Assembly: GCA_017051695.1 (NCBI GenBank) | Contig: JAFIDK010000002.1 | Span: 620,001-684,000 of the forward strand | Direction: 5' to 3' | DNA: 64,000 nt | DNA from: Algoriphagus aestuarii | GTDB lineage: Bacteria; Bacteroidota; Bacteroidia; Cytophagales; Cyclobacteriaceae | Shown here: positions 53,869 to 63,925 of the stretch, one piece after another | How positions within the stretch are numbered: position 1 is the stretch's first letter | Layout: every line of letters begins with the position of its first letter | Made by a program: the position numbers and the translations under genes | The notes under the pieces: model-generated | What the model was told of the DNA's origin: nothing | Database searches by the model: none | Seen by the model: the letters and a program-made list of their open reading frames with translations, nothing else

Positions 53869-56800
53869 TTATTGTCTCAAAAGGTTTAGAACACCTCTTC
53901 TTACTTCTCCGGTTTCCTCTACCTCTATGATCCAGAAGTAAGCACCAACTGGCAGCTCCTTACCATCGAAAGTACCATCCCAACGGATATCTGGATTTTC
54001 GGTGTAGAACACTCGGTTACCTCCTACTTCCATAATGGAAATCCGTACTCCTTGATAATATCTCAAGGCTGGAACACCCCAAGTATCATTTACCCCATCT
54101 CCATTTGGCGTAAACGTATTGGTCAATTCCAATTGGTCCAAAGGAGTTCTTTGTCTGCTGATCTGGAAGGATTTTTCAAGAACATTTCCACCCCTATCTT
54201 CTACTCTTAATAGAATAGTAAAATCTGTTCTACCTTGTGCCTGCTCGGAACTGCTCCAGAATAATATTCCATCAATCACTTCAAAGTAATTATTATCCTG
54301 AACACCTTCAGGCAAGCTTAAAGTATGCTGATCATCTACAGGATCTATCACAGTGAAGGTTCCTATCTCTTGGAAGAACACATCCGGAATTGCTATGAAA
54401 CTGTTTTCACTTAGGATTACGTCTTGTGGTGATGGTTTCGAAAGAACGGTAACCTGAATTGAAGGAATCAAGCTCTCAGGATTGAATAATCCATCAGGCA
54501 ATTGGACAGTCCCTTCAAAGCTTTGGGATCCAGCCACCATTGCTTCATAGCCCACTAAATTCCAAACCACCGGCAGATTGATAAACTCGCCGATTGAAGT
54601 CATTGCTACTACTTCAGTTGGAAGTTTCAAATCAGACTCTGGAGTTCCCCAAAGTACGTCCACACCCTGAACGATAAATTCAATAATTGATCTTTCGTTT
54701 ACATAATCCGGAATACCGTCTTCATCAACATCAGGGAAATCAGTTTCATCATTAGGATCTGTACCCTGCTGCTCTTCTACATAGTCTGGCACATCGTCAC
54801 CGTCCGTATCCAAATAATCCCCTGGATCTGTTGGGTCGGTACCTTGAATATTTTCTACATAGTCTGGTACATCATCTCCATCTTCATCCTGATAGTCCAT
54901 CGGATCTGAAGGGTCTGTACCTTGCTCTTTCTCTATATTATCCGGTACACCATCACCATCACTGTCAATAGTTAGCTCTTCTACAATGCTAAACTCGGCT
55001 CCAGTGAAGTCAATCGTATAATTGTTTCCAGCGTCTAAACTTCCTTGATTGATCAAATATGTTCCTACATCCTCTCCAGGTTCTCTGGATAATGCTCCGG
55101 TCAAAATCGAATTGGTATCAGTTCCTTTAAATCCTGTCACGTCATAGGTTAAAACAGGGTCAATAGATCCAAACTCCTTACTTTGTCCATCATCTACCAC
55201 CACGGTCAATGTTGCAGGAGTAATGCTGAGATCTGCTGTCAATGAAACCTCAGTGAAGTTTGCTCCGCTGATCGTGGCCGTCACCACCTGTGTACCTACC
55301 TCTGTTCTGCTGTTATTGGCATAGGTGACTGAAGTACCGGCTGGAAGTGTTCCTGTAATCGCAAGCGATTTGGCCGTACCATCATATTCAAAAGTTCCAT
55401 CTTCAAATGTCAGCCCGCCAATGTTTGCTGGAAGTACAGTAAGATCTGCCATCAATACCAAAGTCGAATAATTAGAACCAGAAATGGTTGCTGTCACTTC
55501 TTGAGTTCCAACTTCTGTTCTGGAATTATTAGTATAAGCTACTGAAGTGCCTGTAGGCAACACTCCAGAAATCATCAATGATTTGGCCGTACCATCATAC
55601 ACAAAGCTTCCGTCGGCAAGTGAAATTCCTGTAATTGTTGCAGGAGTAATATTTAAGTCAGCTTTCAGAACCAACTGATTGTAATTAGACCCAGAAATGG
55701 TAGCTACCACTTCTTGAGTTCCAACTTCTGTTCTGGAATTATTAGTATAAGCTACTGAAGTGCCTGAAGGTAACGTTCCAGAAATCATCAATGATTTGGC
55801 TGTACCATCGTAGACAAAGCTTCCATCTTCAAACGTGATTCCTGTAATTGTCGCTTTAGATATCGTAAATGCAGAAGAAACAAAGTTGATTGCATAATTT
55901 TCTCCAGCACTTAGGTTACCTAATTGGATAGCATAGGAACCTACATTTTCACCAGGTGCTCTTGTTAATGAACCTGTCAGTATACTAGTGTTATCACCTC
56001 CTTCAAATCCAGTAGCTGAATAGGTAAAGACAGGATCGGCGGTTCCAAAGACTTTGTTCTGTCCAGCATCCGCAGTAATATTCAAGACTTTTGCTGCGAT
56101 TGTAAATGTTGCCGAAGTAAAGTTGATCGTATAATTAGGACCTGCCGAAAGCGTACCGATCAAAATCGCGTATTTACCTTTTTTCACTCCAAACTCTCTG
56201 CTAAGAGCTCCTGTCATTATTGCATCCGTGTCACCATTTCCAAAATTGGTTACAGTGTAGGTCAGTACAGGATCAGGCGAACCATAAACTTTTGCCTGGT
56301 TTGGATTTGCCACAACATTTAAAGTTCGAGTTGTTATTTCAAATTCAGCTTCTGTGAAAATGATTGAATAATTGTCTCCAGCTGAAAGCGTTCCAAGGTT
56401 AATCAAATAGCTACCTACATTTTCACCAGGTGCCCTTGCCAGGGAACCAGTAATAATAGATAGATCATCTCCGTTTTTGAAGCCTGTAATCTGGTAGGTC
56501 AAAGTAGGCTCTCCATTACCATAAATCTTGGAAATACCCGCATTCGCTGTCACATTCAATCCTGCTTTGGTAATCTCGAAATCAGCTGATATAAAATTGA
56601 TCGAATAATTAGGACCTGCATCAATGGTTCCCGGCTGGATCGCATACATTCCTACATCCTCACCGGCAAATCTGATCAAAGAACCAGATAGAACCGCATC
56701 TGTATCTCCATTTTTAAAGCCAGAAGGAACGTAAGTAAATATTGGATCTGCAGAACCATAGACTTTAGTCTGACCAGCGTTTGCTGTGATATTTAAAGTT

Positions 56801-59800
56801 GCCTTAGTAATCTCAAAGTCTAGTGATGTAAAGTTCAATATGTAGTTAGGTCCAGCATCAACAGTTCCTTGCTGGATGGCATACATTCCTACATCTTCTC
56901 CGGCAACTCTACTCAAAGCTCCAGAAACAACTACATTGGTATCACCATTCTTCAATCCATTGACTGTATAAGTAAATACAGGATCGGTATCTCCATATGT
57001 CTTCATCTGCCCTGCTTCCGCTGTGACATCCAAATTAGCCCTGGTGATCTCAAAGTCTGCTCCCGTATAGTTAATGTTATAGTTTCCTCCAGCATCAACA
57101 GTACCTAGCATAATCGCATAGAATCCAACATTTTCACCTAATGCCCTTTCCAAAGAACCAGAAATTACAGCTTGTGTATCTCCATTCTTCAAACCAGAAA
57201 CAACATACATAAACACAGGATCTGTATCTCCATAAACTTTTGATTGACCAGTCTCAGCTGTGATAGCCAATGTCACAGGATTAATCTCAAAGTCAGACCC
57301 TATGAAATTAATGGTGTAATTAGGCCCAGCGTCCAATGTCCCCTTAGTTATTGCGTAAGTCCCAACATCTTCCCCTGCCGTTCTTGATAGGGCACCAGTC
57401 AAAATACTGATATTATCTCCTCCTTCAAAGCCAGTGGCCTGATAGCTAAATGCCGGGTCGGCATCTCCATATAACTTGCTTTGGCCAGCATTTACAGTAA
57501 CTGTTAGGATTTTTTCTCCTATGGTGAAATCAGCTCCAGTATAATTGATATTATAGTTGGAACCTGCATCAACTGTACCCTGATTGATTGGATAAGTTCC
57601 TAAATTTTCTCCTGCAGTTCTTTGTAGTTCCCCTGTGATTATAGCATCGGTGTCCCCATTTTTTAAGCCTGAATATTGATAGGTGAATACAGGATCAGCA
57701 GCACCATAAATCTTGCTTTGTCCAGCATCTGCGGTAATATTCAAGGTAGCTGGAGTGATCTCAAAATCCGCCCCTGCAAAGTTGATAGTATAGTTCGTTC
57801 CTGCATCTATCGTTCCACGCTGGATCGTATACATTCCTACATCATCTCCTGCAATTCTTGTAAGATCTCCTGTGATCAAAGCTTTATCATCACTAAACCT
57901 AAAGCCAGTTGCCTGATAAGTGAGCGTAGGCTCTAGATCACCATAAATCTTGCTTTGGCCTGCATCTGCTGTAATATTTAATGTTGCCGGAGTAATCTCA
58001 AAATTTGCTCCCCTATAATTGACAGTATAGTTACCACCAGCATCCAGTGTTCCCAAGTTGATTGGATAGATGCCTACATCCTCTCCTGCTGCTTTCGCTA
58101 ATGCTCCGGTAATTACTCCTTCTTTTGTATCCCCATTTTTCAAACCTGAATATTGGTAAGTGAATACAGGATCTGAATCTCCATAGACTTTACTTTGTCC
58201 AGCATCAGCTGTGATATCCAAAGTCGCTGGAGTGATTTCAAAATCTGCCCCTATGAAATTAATAGTGTAATTAGGCCCAGCGTCCAAAGTCCCCTGGCCT
58301 ATTTCATAGCTCCCTACATCTTCTCCTGCTGTTCTTGACAAGGAACCAGTCAAAATACCGATATCATCTCCTCCTTCGAAGCCAGTGGCTTGATAAGCAA
58401 ATACTGGGTCTCCATCCCCATACACCTTGCTTTGTCCTGCAGTAACAGTCACATTTAGAACTTTTGGAACTACTACGATAGTGACTTTAACAATTACTGA
58501 ATTCGAATTTCCATTAAAATCTGTGACCCTAAAAGTCACATCATTCACTCCCGCATTGGCTTTAGTGAAAAGTGCAGGAGAGGTAGATAAACTAGAAATA
58601 CCACAGGCATCTGAGGAACCATCATCAACCATATTTGGGAATACAATGACCGAACTAAAGGCACCTACATTAACAGTAATATCTTTGCCCCTTACTTCAG
58701 GTCCAATTTTATCCTGCACAGTGATTGTAGACAACCAACTACTAGAATTGCCAGCCTCATCAGTAGCTGTCAAATTAACATTCTGAATACCTACATCTGA
58801 ACAGGCAAAGTTATTCTTGTCAATGGAAAGTGAAATATTTGATGGATCAGAATATCCATCCGAAACAGACAAAAGAATATTTGCCGGTGTTAAGCTTGCA
58901 TTTCCACTTGCATCCAATGGGAGATTGATATTATCTACCACAGCAACTGGTGGTGTATAATCTATAATCAGAGTAAGCCAATCTGAGAATGGGCTAGTGT
59001 TTCCGGCAAGGTCTGTAGCACTTGCATGAAATAATATTGGGCCTGAAGGTAAAGCGTTTGCTACTACCAGTGACCAATTACCTGTGCCGTCGGTCATAGT
59101 CACTTCATTGCCAAACTCTGAATTGTATAGTAAAATTGTCGAGTTGGCCTCCGCAGTTCCCTGAATAGTTGGATTTCTAACATTAGTTAGGTTATCAGAA
59201 TCACTGATTCCCGAATCATCTCCTGCTAGCAAATCAGGAACATTTGGAATAGCTGGAGCCTGGGTGTCAATTTCAATTTGTAGTGAAGCTGAAGCAATAC
59301 TTGTATTACCCGCGTTATCACTCGATACAGCTGTAATTTCGTGACCACCATCTGCAATTGGAGTTCCAGGCGTAAATGACCAATTTCCTGTACCGTCCGC
59401 AAAGACTGCTCCCAAGGTTCCAATAACATTACTTCGGAGAGACACTAATGAATTTGCTTCAGCAGTTCCTATAAAAGTCGGAGTATTATCAGAGGTAATG
59501 TTATCTGTATTACTTGATCCTGTATCACTAGAGGCACTTAAATCAGGAGTACTTGGTGCAGCAGGTGGTACAGCATCAACGAAAACAGCAGCTGTAGATC
59601 CCACACTGTTCAAGTTCAATCCTGCGTCTACAGCAGAAGAATTTTGGATACTTCCACCATTCAAGGAAATAATTGCTCCTACAGATATTCCATCTGTATC
59701 CAAATCCCCTGGCTGCACAGTATACCTGAAGAGCAATGCAGAAGATCCAGAACCGGAAACATATTCGGCTTCATAAACTGTGCTTCCTATCGTTAATTCA

Positions 59801-62745
59801 AAACTAGGAACACCACTTATTATTACTACTTCTGAATAGTTAACTATAAAATTAAGATTTTGAGTCGCTGAATAAGTACCATTGGCAGGTACTGAAACGG
59901 AGCTGACCGAAGGCAATTCCTGAACATCAATATTGATCGATCCAAAATTAACTGGCAAGCCTCCTCCTGTACCTGTATTTCCATTATCATTTGCCGTAAC
60001 ATTAAGTAACGCAACATTATCTCCTGTGGCTCCTGGTGCATTGGTGTAAAGAATGTTGGAAGGAGCGTTTAGGAAGGCTTCAATTGCAGCTGCAGTCCCT
60101 ACCAGATTCATTGCTCCTGGAATTGGGAAGCTTACCGAGACATCTGCCGTACCTGTTGCAGACAACGTTCCTCCTGAAACTAAGAAGGATAACGTGACAT
60201 TGCCTGATCCAGAATCTACATCTCCAAAAGTGGCTGAGGATAAGTCAACATTACTTGCAACACCATCTTGTACAGAAATATCAGATGGTAAACCGATGAA
60301 TGTTGGGTCGTCGTTCGAAGGAATCACTCTAATATTAAAAGTAAGCACGTTCGATACTGCTGCCTCGTCATCTTCCACAGTAATTGTAATGCTTCTATTA
60401 ATATTGGCATCACCTTCGGTGGGGTCGTCTGTAGTATTTTCAAATGCCAAGGAAGCTAATGCCGCAATCATATCTTCTATACTTCCAGATCCAGAAATTG
60501 TGGTTACATCTCCCGCTGTAGAAACGGCAAATGGTCCAGGAGTACCGACAGAAATAAGATCACCTGTAGCTGGAATTGTATTGGTAATAGTGGCTTTTGA
60601 GATAGTTTCATCAGTTGGAGAAGATACATTATCACTATCAGACAATAAAACAATCCCCAAAGCAGTAGATGCGCTTCCTTCATTGTAATCTTTATTGACA
60701 GTGATTGTTCCGAAGTTTGGAGGGTCATTTACTGCTGCTATATCAAAAGTTACCGTAGCTAAATTCGAGTCAACAGCGCCATCATTTGTCACGAAAGATA
60801 TAATCCCCGCGTTTGTTCCAAACAGATCCAATGCTGGAGTAAATGTCGCTGCATCCAATGCCGTATTGATCGCTGCCAAAGTACCTGATGCAGTGAAATT
60901 CGCAGAACCATTCCCTGAACCACCAAATGTGATATCTGTCGTTCCAAGAGTAACCGTTCCGCCTGTAACCGTGAATGTAACTGTTTGGTCATCCCCTTCA
61001 TTATCAGACACCTGAATATCATCTGCAAGAGCGACTGTAATATCTTCCATCACCACAGGAGCAGTAGGAGGAGTAGCTACCGGAGCTGTATTGATCCTTT
61101 TTTGGACATTAGCAGTGGCTGGCAATCCCTTATTATTGGATGCATCAGTCAATGATACAGAAAGGTTAACCAAACCAACTCCAAGTCCACTTAGATTTAT
61201 CCCTGCTATTTGATCTGTAGCAGTCAAGATAGTACCTGTCCCAATCACTGGTGTTCCACCACCAGAACTTGTAAATGTATAGTCGTAAGTAGATCCAATC
61301 TCAGCTGCTGCAAAAGTAAAGCTCACTGCATTCTCATTATCTTGAGTGATAGGATCTTGATCAATCGAAACAGTATATCCACTTGGAGCCACATCATCTG
61401 CACAGAACTCAAAATTGTCAATATTCAGATATTGAAAAGCTCCTCCGATTGTAATCTCAATTTCATCTACTGATTTTATAGAATTATCAACACCACCCTC
61501 TGTTTTTAAATCCAATATATAATAACCGCTATTTGAGCTAAAATCGGTGGGAAATCCGGATATTTTAGAAATAGTATAAACATTAGCCCCTCCATTCTTA
61601 CCTACTATTGTAATAGTACCATCATTAGTAGGACTACTTCCGTCTGCAATTGAAGAAAGGTACAAAGCAATCCTTCTCAAGTTAATCTCACCTGAGTTGG
61701 AGGTTAATGTATATGGACCTACTCCGGTATTATTTAGAACATTCCTTGAACCATTAATTCCGCTTACAGGAGTCTCGGTATGTACTTCCATATTGCCCGT
61801 AATCACAAAATCGAAACCCCCGTAGCTAAAGACTTTAGTTCCAACAGTTTCATCCTCAAAGTCTTCTACCAAACAAGGACTTACATTATGAATTTGGCCT
61901 GAAGTAAATGCGGCCGTTCCAGTGACATCATTTTCATTGGCAATATTAGTTCCAGCTTTCAAGTCCAACCTAAGAGTACCTTCCCCAGAAATTCCGGTGA
62001 TTGAAACTGTATATGTTGCATTGCTTCCCGTTACAGTACCTATTGTTCCTATTGCAGTTCCGGTGGTCGTAAGAGTAAAATCATCAGCACTGACATTTTT
62101 GGCTATTTTCGAAAAATCTACCTGATACTGAACCGAAGTAGCAGTGCTTAAATGTGCCCCTATTAGGTTGATCCCTGTCACTTCTGCAGGATCTGCATCT
62201 CCAACTATAAAAGGAGCTCCGTAAGTGATCTCATCCAAAATAATATACAGATCAATACCCTCAATTCTTACTTCATCCACATCATAAAAATCAGGATTAG
62301 AAGAAAAGGATTTTAGACCTGCTGAATTACTATCAAAATTAATATTTACAGTACTACCAACTTGTAATCCCCCTTTAAATGCTTTAATAGTACCTGAGGT
62401 AGAAGTGCCAGCTCCTCTATGTTGAAGCCAAATGCTTAAAAATTGAAACGAAGAATTATCTGCCTTGGAAATTTTCCAACCTACTATCCCATTGATTTCA
62501 AAATTATCATCATCCAAACCAGGAGTCCCATCTTTGCCCTCGTTAAAATCAATTCCAATACATACAGTACAGAGACTGGTGTTTTTTATTACTTCAAATT
62601 TCAATTCACCTTCAGTGTGAGGGTTTGATAACCCTTGGTTCTCCGTGTAACTATTGAAATTAACAGTAGTCTGAGCAACGCTGAAAATTGAACCACATAG
62701 GAATACTGTGAAGAAAAAAATCGATTTGAAGACCGTACGTATCAT
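53869..62745 (-). CDS. Giant T9SS-exported MBG-repeat surface protein (2958 aa)
   Basis: Secreted or surface-anchored protein. The signal peptide ends at SVAQ (residues 1-25). Two lectin-like jelly-roll modules lie at about 26-180 and 290-455. Then come cadherin/Ig-like modules to about 1330 and a HYR-like module to about 1430. Eleven MBG-type repeats of about 79 residues (1430-2299) carry GQSKVYGDxDP, DVGxYxI and GPNYTINF. Three 71-residue YDG-type repeats (2300-2512) and a twelfth MBG repeat (2513-2590) follow, then a Ca-binding linker of DSDGDGVPD type (about 2594-2690). The end (2877-2958) is a gliding-motility type B sorting domain starting TFTPNGDGVNDTW. Its probable export partner PorP follows; two collar genes precede it. 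An adhesin or surface-filament role is inferred. Confidence 0.93.
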   Translation of the reverse strand: MIRTVFKSIFFFTVFLCGSIFSVAQTTVNFNSYTENQGLSNPHTEGELKFEVIKNTSLCTVCIGIDFNEGKDGTPGLDDDNFEINGIVGWKISKADNSSFQFLSIWLQHRGAGTSTSGTIKAFKGGLQVGSTVNINFDSNSAGLKSFSSNPDFYDVDEVRIEGIDLYIILDEITYGAPFIVGDADPAEVTGINLIGAHLSTATSVQYQVDFSKIAKNVSADDFTLTTTGTAIGTIGTVTGSNATYTVSITGISGEGTLRLDLKAGTNIANENDVTGTAAFTSGQIHNVSPCLVEDFEDETVGTKVFSYGGFDFVITGNMEVHTETPVSGINGSRNVLNNTGVGPYTLTSNSGEINLRRIALYLSSIADGSSPTNDGTITIVGKNGGANVYTISKISGFPTDFSSNSGYYILDLKTEGGVDNSIKSVDEIEITIGGAFQYLNIDNFEFCADDVAPSGYTVSIDQDPITQDNENAVSFTFAAAEIGSTYDYTFTSSGGGTPVIGTGTILTATDQIAGINLSGLGVGLVNLSVSLTDASNNKGLPATANVQKRINTAPVATPPTAPVVMEDITVALADDIQVSDNEGDDQTVTFTVTGGTVTLGTTDITFGGSGNGSANFTASGTLAAINTALDAATFTPALDLFGTNAGIISFVTNDGAVDSNLATVTFDIAAVNDPPNFGTITVNKDYNEGSASTALGIVLLSDSDNVSSPTDETISKATITNTIPATGDLISVGTPGPFAVSTAGDVTTISGSGSIEDMIAALASLAFENTTDDPTEGDANINRSITITVEDDEAAVSNVLTFNIRVIPSNDDPTFIGLPSDISVQDGVASNVDLSSATFGDVDSGSGNVTLSFLVSGGTLSATGTADVSVSFPIPGAMNLVGTAAAIEAFLNAPSNILYTNAPGATGDNVALLNVTANDNGNTGTGGGLPVNFGSINIDVQELPSVSSVSVPANGTYSATQNLNFIVNYSEVVIISGVPSFELTIGSTVYEAEYVSGSGSSALLFRYTVQPGDLDTDGISVGAIISLNGGSIQNSSAVDAGLNLNSVGSTAAVFVDAVPPAAPSTPDLSASSDTGSSNTDNITSDNTPTFIGTAEANSLVSLRSNVIGTLGAVFADGTGNWSFTPGTPIADGGHEITAVSSDNAGNTSIASASLQIEIDTQAPAIPNVPDLLAGDDSGISDSDNLTNVRNPTIQGTAEANSTILLYNSEFGNEVTMTDGTGNWSLVVANALPSGPILFHASATDLAGNTSPFSDWLTLIIDYTPPVAVVDNINLPLDASGNASLTPANILLSVSDGYSDPSNISLSIDKNNFACSDVGIQNVNLTATDEAGNSSSWLSTITVQDKIGPEVRGKDITVNVGAFSSVIVFPNMVDDGSSDACGISSLSTSPALFTKANAGVNDVTFRVTDFNGNSNSVIVKVTIVVVPKVLNVTVTAGQSKVYGDGDPVFAYQATGFEGGDDIGILTGSLSRTAGEDVGSYEIGQGTLDAGPNYTINFIGADFEITPATLDITADAGQSKVYGDSDPVFTYQYSGLKNGDTKEGVITGALAKAAGEDVGIYPINLGTLDAGGNYTVNYRGANFEITPATLNITADAGQSKIYGDLEPTLTYQATGFRFSDDKALITGDLTRIAGDDVGMYTIQRGTIDAGTNYTINFAGADFEITPATLNITADAGQSKIYGAADPVFTYQYSGLKNGDTDAIITGELQRTAGENLGTYPINQGTVDAGSNYNINYTGADFTIGEKILTVTVNAGQSKLYGDADPAFSYQATGFEGGDNISILTGALSRTAGEDVGTYAITKGTLDAGPNYTINFIGSDFEINPVTLAITAETGQSKVYGDTDPVFMYVVSGLKNGDTQAVISGSLERALGENVGFYAIMLGTVDAGGNYNINYTGADFEITRANLDVTAEAGQMKTYGDTDPVFTYTVNGLKNGDTNVVVSGALSRVAGEDVGMYAIQQGTVDAGPNYILNFTSLDFEITKATLNITANAGQTKVYGSADPIFTYVPSGFKNGDTDAVLSGSLIRFAGEDVGMYAIQPGTIDAGPNYSINFISADFEITKAGLNVTANAGISKIYGNGEPTLTYQITGFKNGDDLSIITGSLARAPGENVGSYLINLGTLSAGDNYSIIFTEAEFEITTRTLNVVANPNQAKVYGSPDPVLTYTVTNFGNGDTDAIMTGALSREFGVKKGKYAILIGTLSAGPNYTINFTSATFTIAAKVLNITADAGQNKVFGTADPVFTYSATGFEGGDNTSILTGSLTRAPGENVGSYAIQLGNLSAGENYAINFVSSAFTISKATITGITFEDGSFVYDGTAKSLMISGTLPSGTSVAYTNNSRTEVGTQEVVATISGSNYNQLVLKADLNITPATITGISLADGSFVYDGTAKSLMISGVLPTGTSVAYTNNSRTEVGTQEVTATISGSNYSTLVLMADLTVLPANIGGLTFEDGTFEYDGTAKSLAITGTLPAGTSVTYANNSRTEVGTQVVTATISGANFTEVSLTADLSITPATLTVVVDDGQSKEFGSIDPVLTYDVTGFKGTDTNSILTGALSREPGEDVGTYLINQGSLDAGNNYTIDFTGAEFSIVEELTIDSDGDGVPDNIEKEQGTDPSDPMDYQDEDGDDVPDYVENIQGTDPTDPGDYLDTDGDDVPDYVEEQQGTDPNDETDFPDVDEDGIPDYVNERSIIEFIVQGVDVLWGTPESDLKLPTEVVAMTSIGEFINLPVVWNLVGYEAMVAGSQSFEGTVQLPDGLFNPESLIPSIQVTVLSKPSPQDVILSENSFIAIPDVFFQEIGTFTVIDPVDDQHTLSLPEGVQDNNYFEVIDGILFWSSSEQAQGRTDFTILLRVEDRGGNVLEKSFQISRQRTPLDQLELTNTFTPNGDGVNDTWGVPALRYYQGVRISIMEVGGNRVFYTENPDIRWDGTFDGKELPVGAYFWIIEVEETGEVRRGVLNLLRQ
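55210..58458 (-). repeat. Tandem repeat block inside the giant gene
   Basis: DNA encoding eleven MBG repeats (237-bp period, 58458-55849) and three YDG repeats (213-bp period, 55848-55210). Copies are similar in DNA as well as protein: a 59-base run at 55495-55553 recurs exactly at 55708-55766, one 213-bp unit apart. Such identity favours length changes by slipped-strand or recombination events. Confidence 0.85.
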
Positions 62746-62765
62746 CAGGATATTGTTTAATTAAA

Positions 62766-62792
62766 AATACCGATCCCAAAAAAGGGATCGGT
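62766..62792 (-). terminator. Hairpin between the second collar gene and the giant gene
   Basis: On the minus strand, CCGATCCC pairs with GGGATCGG across a six-T loop and is followed by TATTTTT. It fits a terminator or attenuator that would lower transcription into the giant gene. Confidence 0.75.
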
Positions 62793-62804
62793 TCATAAGA
62801 AAAT

Positions 62805-63353
62805 TTAATTTCGGGAAGGATAAATCCCAACCAGCGCAATGCAATAATTCAACACTATTGAAGGCTGCATATTATTATGTGATTGATTTCCACCTACATT
62901 GCCCACACTGCTGACATTCGTTTCGACATTTGCAGTACCAGATACAAATCCATTGGCTGGAATAGCTGTCCCTCCTCTTTCTACAATGACAGTATTTTTC
63001 GCTATGACATTTCCTGATGGATCATTTGTAGTTCCATTGGAATTATTCCCATACAAAGGATGATTATGGTTTGGCATTTGAGCTGTAGTTAGTGTCACAT
63101 TTTCCCCACCAACTCTTTGACCTATGACCCGTGGAGTCAATCCAGAGCCTGTTCCATAGCCTATAGCTGCACAACCTCTTAAATCTGGTAGGCCAAAAGT
63201 ATTCCTACCATCACCGCCATATATGGTTCCTATTAATGAAAATAAAGCATCATTTTGAGAAATCGGCAATAGTTGACCAGCACAAAATGCCCAACCTCTT
63301 GGGGCAAAATTAAATCCAAACAGTTCTATTTGACCTATAAAAGGAGCATCCAT
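62805..63353 (-). CDS. Phage tail collar domain protein (MdpB-like), second of two
   Basis: A 182-aa protein with the collar/microcystin-dependent fold: APFIGQIELFGFNFAPRGWAFC at the start, then IYGGDGRNTFGLPDLRG, MPNHNHPLYG and the ending SHNNMQPSIVLNYCIALVGI. There is no signal peptide. It is similar along its whole length to its upstream neighbour, so they are a tandem duplication. Collar domains form trimers in phage fibres. No other phage gene is present. Its position before a giant adhesin suggests a surface or appendage role, which is inference. Confidence 0.9.
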   Translation of the reverse strand: MDAPFIGQIELFGFNFAPRGWAFCAGQLLPISQNDALFSLIGTIYGGDGRNTFGLPDLRGCAAIGYGTGSGLTPRVIGQRVGGENVTLTTAQMPNHNHPLYGNNSNGTTNDPSGNVIAKNTVIVERGGTAIPANGFVSGTANVETNVSSVGNVGGNQSHNNMQPSIVLNYCIALVGIYPSRN

Positions 63354-63379
63354 GATTAAAATCGTTTATATGAAAAAAA

Positions 63380-63925
63380 TTAGTTTCTTGAAGGAAAAAT
63401 GCCATTTAGAGCAATTACATAATTCATGACTACTAAAGGCTGCATGTTATTATGCGATTGACTTCCACCAACAGACCCAATACTACTAAGATTCATTTGG
63501 GAATTTGGTGTACCTGGTACAAATCCATTGGCAGGTATTGCAGCTCCTCCTCTTTCAACTAAAACAGAATTTTTTGCAATGACATTACCTGTTGGATCAT
63601 TGGTTGTTCCATCAGTATTACTAGCATTTAAGCTATGATTATGAGATGGAATTTCTGGGACTGTCAAGGTATGTGTTTCCTGTCCTAGATATTGACCTTG
63701 TCTTCTATCAGACAGTCCGGGCCCATGTCCCATTCCGATCGCGACACGACCTCTCAAATCCGGCAATGCAAAAGTTGTTCTTCCATCTCCTCCATACATT
63801 GTTCCAAGGAGAGAGAATAAGGCAGAGTAGGAAGAAATGGGTAATAGTCTACCATCGCAAAATGCCCAACCTCTTGGTGCGAAATTAAATCCCACCATCA
63901 TAATTTGTCCTAAAAAGGGTTCCAT
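63380..63925 (-). CDS. Phage tail collar domain protein (MdpB-like), first of two
   Basis: A 181-aa paralogue of the next gene, 26 bases upstream of it. Features: FLGQIMMVGFNFAPRGWAFCDG, MYGGDGRTTFALPDLRGRVAIG, IPSHNHSLNAS and QSHNNMQPLVVMNYVIALNGIFPSRN-type ending. No signal peptide is present. Further members may lie beyond the window edge at 64000. It is first visible in the operon that ends with the giant gene and porP. Confidence 0.9.
   Translation of the reverse strand: MEPFLGQIMMVGFNFAPRGWAFCDGRLLPISSYSALFSLLGTMYGGDGRTTFALPDLRGRVAIGMGHGPGLSDRRQGQYLGQETHTLTVPEIPSHNHSLNASNTDGTTNDPTGNVIAKNSVLVERGGAAIPANGFVPGTPNSQMNLSSIGSVGGSQSHNNMQPLVVMNYVIALNGIFPSRN

Noticed and set aside
60053-60688. 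211-codon open frame on the plus strand inside the giant gene
   Set aside because: It is antisense to the Ig-like repeat region of a clear gene; such low-complexity repeats produce long open antisense frames.
62805-63925. Collar genes as part of a prophage
   Set aside because: No other phage gene, attachment site or integrase is visible, and the next gene is a T9SS protein. The edge at 64000 limits this statement.
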